Assembly: GCA_002403305.1 (NCBI GenBank)
Contig: DHHM01000016.1
Location: 1 to 24,503 of the forward strand
Reading direction: 5' to 3'
Length of the DNA: 24,503 bases
From: Bacteroidales bacterium UBA4772
GTDB lineage: Bacteria; Bacteroidota; Bacteroidia; Bacteroidales; VadinHA17
In this document: positions 21,538 through 24,503 of the stretch, one piece after another
How positions within the stretch are numbered: position 1 is the first letter of the stretch
Layout: the number at the start of each line of letters is the position of its first letter
Notes under the pieces: generated by a model
Told to the model about the DNA's origin: nothing
Seen by the model: only the letters and a program-made list of their open reading frames with translations
Database searches by the model: none
Made by a program: the position numbers and the translations under genes

Positions 21538-24198
21538 ATGAAAACAGTCGTAGCACGGGCCGCTGCCCTCACCATTGCCATCCTGATATTGCTGGTCTTC
21601 ACCGACATGTTAGATGCGCAGTCGGGCAAAGCGTACATGCAACTCACCGATGAGCAGAAAGAGACACTTGACGATGTCCTTTCTACTTCAAAGGATATGG
21701 TCACCGAGTCACAGGAGAACCTGACCAAAATGCTTGGTGAATGGCAGAAGCTGAAAGACCAATTTCACAGACTGCCCGAACCGGTGCAGAACGCTATCAA
21801 TGATGCCGAAGCTGCAGGCCTCACGGCGAAGGTAAACTACACCCTGGGAAAGCTGAAGCAGTTTGAGGGTGAGCTCAAGGATGTCATCAGCGTCAAGGAA
21901 GATATTGAAAAGGCAATCAACTTCTACCAGCGTTACGCACCCGATGACCAGAATCCGTTCCGGTCACTTGAGGTGATGAGCAATCTCTTCGAAGATGTTG
22001 AAAAACTGCTGCCCGACGAACAGGAGTATGAGGCTTTCAAAGCCCCGGTGACTTTCATGATACGTACAGGGATAAGGTATTTCAAGGAGGGGATCGATCT
22101 GGCACTGGGGGGTCTGAGGAATATACAGAAACAGATAAGGGACAGGGCCGGTAACTGCATGGGTTACGTCGGAGGCGATGGTAGCGCTGACAGCTCTGAC
22201 CCCAGGCGAAAAGCCTTCACTGACCTTGGGACCAGTTATACAATCTGTTATACCGGCGTCAGGCCCGTGGGTGGCGAGATCTGGAGTGACGAGACCGGCA
22301 ATGCCGTATATATCTGGAGCTCCGGTAAATGGACCCGGCTGCAGGCAGGCTTAGGCCTGGTGACCGAGATTTTTCGAAACTGGAAACTGGCCAACAGCAT
22401 GGTGCTGACAGCCGATGAGATGATCCGATGGTGCAACAGCTACCAAAAACTATACATAGAGTCGCGCGACTGGGGAGCCAGGGAGTTTGGCAGGCTTTCG
22501 TCAATGGACCTCTGCCGCGAAAGGCTACTGGAGAAACGCAACAGTTACGGCGACTGGATGTCGCTGATGGAGTCGGTAAACACAGACCGCAATCTGTACA
22601 TTGCAAAATACATCTTCGATAAAGACGGCATCAGGGCGGAAACAAAGAGACTTACTACCATAATGTACGACCAGCTAATGTTTGAAGGCATCATTGAGGA
22701 TCAGGAGGGAAACAGAGTCTCAGGCGCTACGGTAACAATATCAACTCCTGCCGGGGTCAGAACCGATCAGACTGTCAGCGGCCGCTACACATTTCTGATG
22801 GATTATCCCGAGGCAGGGCGGAACGGAGCCCCGATTGAAATAACCGTGACTGCCGCCGGATATTCCGACCTGAAAGAGACCTCTGTGATATATAATCAGT
22901 GCCAGGACCTGGGACTCCTCCGCCTTGACAGCGTGGTTCAGGATGAAGAGGAGGATATGTCGTGCGGTCCCAATGAGTACTATGACCCTGTCGCACAGGT
23001 ATGCATCTGCAACGACGGTTATGTGAGAAACGCACAGGGAATATGCGTCCCGGAGAATGATGTACAGCCGGTGGCCCCCGACTGTCCCGACCCCAACTCC
23101 GAGCCTGTTTTTAACAGTGCCACAGGGGTCTATGACTGTGTATGCAAAGATTACTTCATAGCTGATCCGGTGACTGGACTCTGCAAGCCGGATGTGCAAC
23201 AGATACTCAATGACTCAGACTGCTCCCAGTGGCCAAACACCAGGCCGTTATGGGATTATGCAAGGAACGAGCCCTACTGCGACTGCCTGCCCGGATACTC
23301 CTGGAGGCCTGATAACCTCGGATGCGAGGAGACCGGAAAGCTGCTCGCCTCTCAGGCCGACTGCTCAGGCTATCCCAATGCACAGGGTGTCTGGGACCCG
23401 GTTGACAAGAAGGTTTACTGTGACTGTCTCCCGGGTTATGTCTGGGATGAGGACAGGATCATGTGTATCCCCGCAGCGGTGGCACAGTTCGGCGGGTTCA
23501 ACTGCGACAACCTGCCTTACACAATGCCGATGTGGGATCCGGTGCGGCAGGAGCCCTACTGCGACTGTCTCCCGGGGTACAAGTGGCGCGAAGACAGCAA
23601 GGGATGCGAACCCATAACTGCTACACAGATAGTGCAGGCCAACTGCTCGCATATACCCAACTCCCAGCCTGTGTATGACGCTATCAATGACGTTATGGCC
23701 TGCGACTGTTTGCCGGGGTTTGTATGGAACAGCTCCAGAACCGCCTGTGAGCCGGAGAGAAGGAGGCCTGCCATAGACATGAATTCCCTGGTTGATTTTA
23801 TGACCATAATCTCTGGTGCCATAACCGGTAATGTACCAGGCGGCATGCCTTCAGGCAACACACCCGTGCCGGCCAATCAGCAGCCGCCCGTGGTGCACCA
23901 GAGCCGGTGCAACGACACCCAGAAGGCCGGTGGCGACGCCCCTGAGGTGCATCAGATAGACCTGGGTGTCACCAGCGGTGTCTTTAAATTCGACTATCAG
24001 ACATTTGATGTCAAGGACCAGATAATCATCTCACACGGAGGCAGGACGATATTCAACTCCGGCTGCGTGGGTGAGAGTCGCTCCGTACAGGTACAGTTCA
24101 GTGGCTATACCACCATGATAGAGGTGAGAGTAAACCCGAACTGCGCAGGATCATCAGGTACGGCGTGGAACTTCACGGTTCACTGCCCGGGATATTGA
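21538..24198 (+). CDS. Large secreted protein with six Cys-rich EGF-like units
   Basis: An 886-residue exported protein with a signal sequence ending near LDAQ (residue 28). Residues 30-380 are mostly helical, with coiled-coil-like parts at 35-75 and 95-130. Residues 382-462 resemble a carboxypeptidase-regulatory-like beta domain (GIIEDQEGNRVSGATVTI, SGRYTFLMDYPEAG). Residues 475-741 hold six cysteine-rich units; the last four are 47 residues each and contain the core C-D-C-L-P-G-(Y/F)-x-W. A Pro-rich linker follows, and residues 808-886 form a C-terminal beta domain (SGVFKFDYQTFDVKDQIIIS, SGTAWNFTVHCPGY). The protein should act outside the cell, disulphide-bonded; adhesion or binding is plausible but unproven. 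No enzyme motif was seen. It follows the barrel gene after 11 bases. Confidence 0.82.
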   Translation: MKTVVARAAALTIAILILLVFTDMLDAQSGKAYMQLTDEQKETLDDVLSTSKDMVTESQENLTKMLGEWQKLKDQFHRLPEPVQNAINDAEAAGLTAKVNYTLGKLKQFEGELKDVISVKEDIEKAINFYQRYAPDDQNPFRSLEVMSNLFEDVEKLLPDEQEYEAFKAPVTFMIRTGIRYFKEGIDLALGGLRNIQKQIRDRAGNCMGYVGGDGSADSSDPRRKAFTDLGTSYTICYTGVRPVGGEIWSDETGNAVYIWSSGKWTRLQAGLGLVTEIFRNWKLANSMVLTADEMIRWCNSYQKLYIESRDWGAREFGRLSSMDLCRERLLEKRNSYGDWMSLMESVNTDRNLYIAKYIFDKDGIRAETKRLTTIMYDQLMFEGIIEDQEGNRVSGATVTISTPAGVRTDQTVSGRYTFLMDYPEAGRNGAPIEITVTAAGYSDLKETSVIYNQCQDLGLLRLDSVVQDEEEDMSCGPNEYYDPVAQVCICNDGYVRNAQGICVPENDVQPVAPDCPDPNSEPVFNSATGVYDCVCKDYFIADPVTGLCKPDVQQILNDSDCSQWPNTRPLWDYARNEPYCDCLPGYSWRPDNLGCEETGKLLASQADCSGYPNAQGVWDPVDKKVYCDCLPGYVWDEDRIMCIPAAVAQFGGFNCDNLPYTMPMWDPVRQEPYCDCLPGYKWREDSKGCEPITATQIVQANCSHIPNSQPVYDAINDVMACDCLPGFVWNSSRTACEPERRRPAIDMNSLVDFMTIISGAITGNVPGGMPSGNTPVPANQQPPVVHQSRCNDTQKAGGDAPEVHQIDLGVTSGVFKFDYQTFDVKDQIIISHGGRTIFNSGCVGESRSVQVQFSGYTTMIEVRVNPNCAGSSGTAWNFTVHCPGY
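22963..23760 (+). repeat. Tandem Cys-rich coding repeats, 141-bp period
   Basis: The first cysteine codons of successive units are at 22963, 23083, 23221, 23362, 23503 and 23644. The first two intervals are 120 and 138 bases and the last three are exactly 141. Units three to six share the order C, about 19 residues, C-D-C-LPG, about 10 residues, C. The DNA of units differs at many sites, so the duplication is old and kept by selection on the protein. Confidence 0.85.
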
Positions 24199-24206
24199 GG
24201 TCAGGG

Positions 24207-24298
24207 AGCAGGCAGTAGAGGGGCAAGCGTTAAGTCCCGACATGGTATGTCGGGATAGCGAAGCCGCCAGCCTGCAGGGTGGCGGCAGCAGGCAGTAG
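24207..24298. repeat. Double-hairpin element between 12-bp direct repeats
   Basis: AGCAGGCAGTAG occurs at 24207-24218 and 24287-24298. Between them is a perfect nine-bp hairpin (TCCCGACAT 24235-24243, ATGTCGGGA 24247-24255), then a second hairpin with arms GCCGCCA (24263-24269) and TGGCGGC (24280-24286) around the palindrome CCTGCAGG. The hairpins follow the stop of the 886-residue gene and may help end its transcript, though no T-run follows. The arrangement resembles a REP/MITE-type element. Confidence 0.65.
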
Positions 24299-24309
24299 TG
24301 AAACCAAAC

Positions 24310-24476
24310 CTTACCGCGTAGCGGTTATGGTATTGTAGATCGTGGCATCACCCTACACCCCTACCCCGTAGGGGTTTAATTATTGTAACCCGGCGCGTGA
24401 CAACATAAACCTACCCCGTAGGGGTTTAATTATTGTAACCCGGCGCGTGACAACATAAACCTACCCCGTAGGGGTT
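24310..24476. repeat. 50-bp tandem repeat with conserved hairpin
   Basis: Two identical 50-bp units (24361-24410, 24411-24460) and the start of a third (24461-24476) each carry ACCCC-GTA-GGGGT. A fourth related copy at 24310-24338 has ACCGC-GTA-GCGGT, a change in both arms that keeps pairing. Copies are followed by a TATTGTA word 10 bases or so downstream. The array probably continues past the window edge. No coding frame covers it. Confidence 0.85.
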
Positions 24477-24503
24477 TTGGTATTGTAGCACAACCCGCCG
24501 TTA

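Noticed and set aside
24235..24286. The two hairpins as a standard rho-independent terminator
   Set aside because: Neither stem is followed by a run of T on either strand, so only a contribution to transcript ending can be suggested.
24361..24476. Regular 50-bp repeats as a CRISPR array
   Set aside because: The whole 50-bp unit is identical between copies, so there are no unique spacers; no cas gene is present.

Overview
The window looks like chromosomal DNA of a Bacteroidetes bacterium, probably of the order Bacteroidales or a relative. The evidence is Bacteroidetes-type promoters (TAnnTTTG at -7), few Shine-Dalgarno sites, lipoproteins and outer-membrane barrels with short signal peptides, a two-domain PspC-type stress locus, a FucP-type transporter remnant, and short intergenic repeats of the kind common in this group. 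Family assignments are from recognition of motifs in the translated sequence; no database search was run.

Positions 1-3390 are an AT-rich accessory segment. It holds the start of a minus-strand gene cut by the window edge, a zone of perfect palindromes, a 5'-truncated IS21-family element (broken istA, intact istB, right-end repeat array), about 400 bases without a confident gene, and an AT-rich lipoprotein gene. The segment ends at a tRNA-Asn gene (minus strand) whose 3' end and terminator face the accessory DNA, as at many tRNA-linked islands.

Positions 3500-8200 are more GC-rich core-like DNA: a PfkB-family (adenosine kinase-like) kinase, an outer-membrane barrel protein overlapping a fucP-type transporter that has lost its 5' half, a secreted M28 peptidase and a YceI-family protein. 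Positions 8272-12364 form a minus-strand cluster that reads like one operon for cytoplasmic sugar metabolism: Gfo/Idh/MocA oxidoreductase, rhomboid protease, six-hairpin glycosidase-like protein and a short-chain dehydrogenase that lacks the catalytic tyrosine.

Positions 12560-14990 are a three-gene envelope-stress-like module: a short PspC protein, a PadR regulator and a larger membrane protein that repeats the first protein's N-terminal domain. A strong terminator closes it. A CPA2/Kef-type cation antiporter and a pruA-type aldehyde dehydrogenase follow, then a small lipoprotein and, convergent to it, an orphan CcrM-like DNA methyltransferase with its C-terminal RAMA domain.

Positions 20556-24198 hold a two-gene unit that is the least familiar part of the window: an outer-membrane barrel with an Ala/Pro-rich linker, then an 886-residue secreted protein with a helical N-half, a carboxypeptidase-regulatory-like domain, six cysteine-rich EGF-like units (four spaced exactly 141 bp apart) and a C-terminal beta domain. 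The window ends in intergenic DNA rich in hairpins: a double hairpin between 12-bp direct repeats, then a 50-bp tandem repeat whose hairpin shows a compensatory base change.
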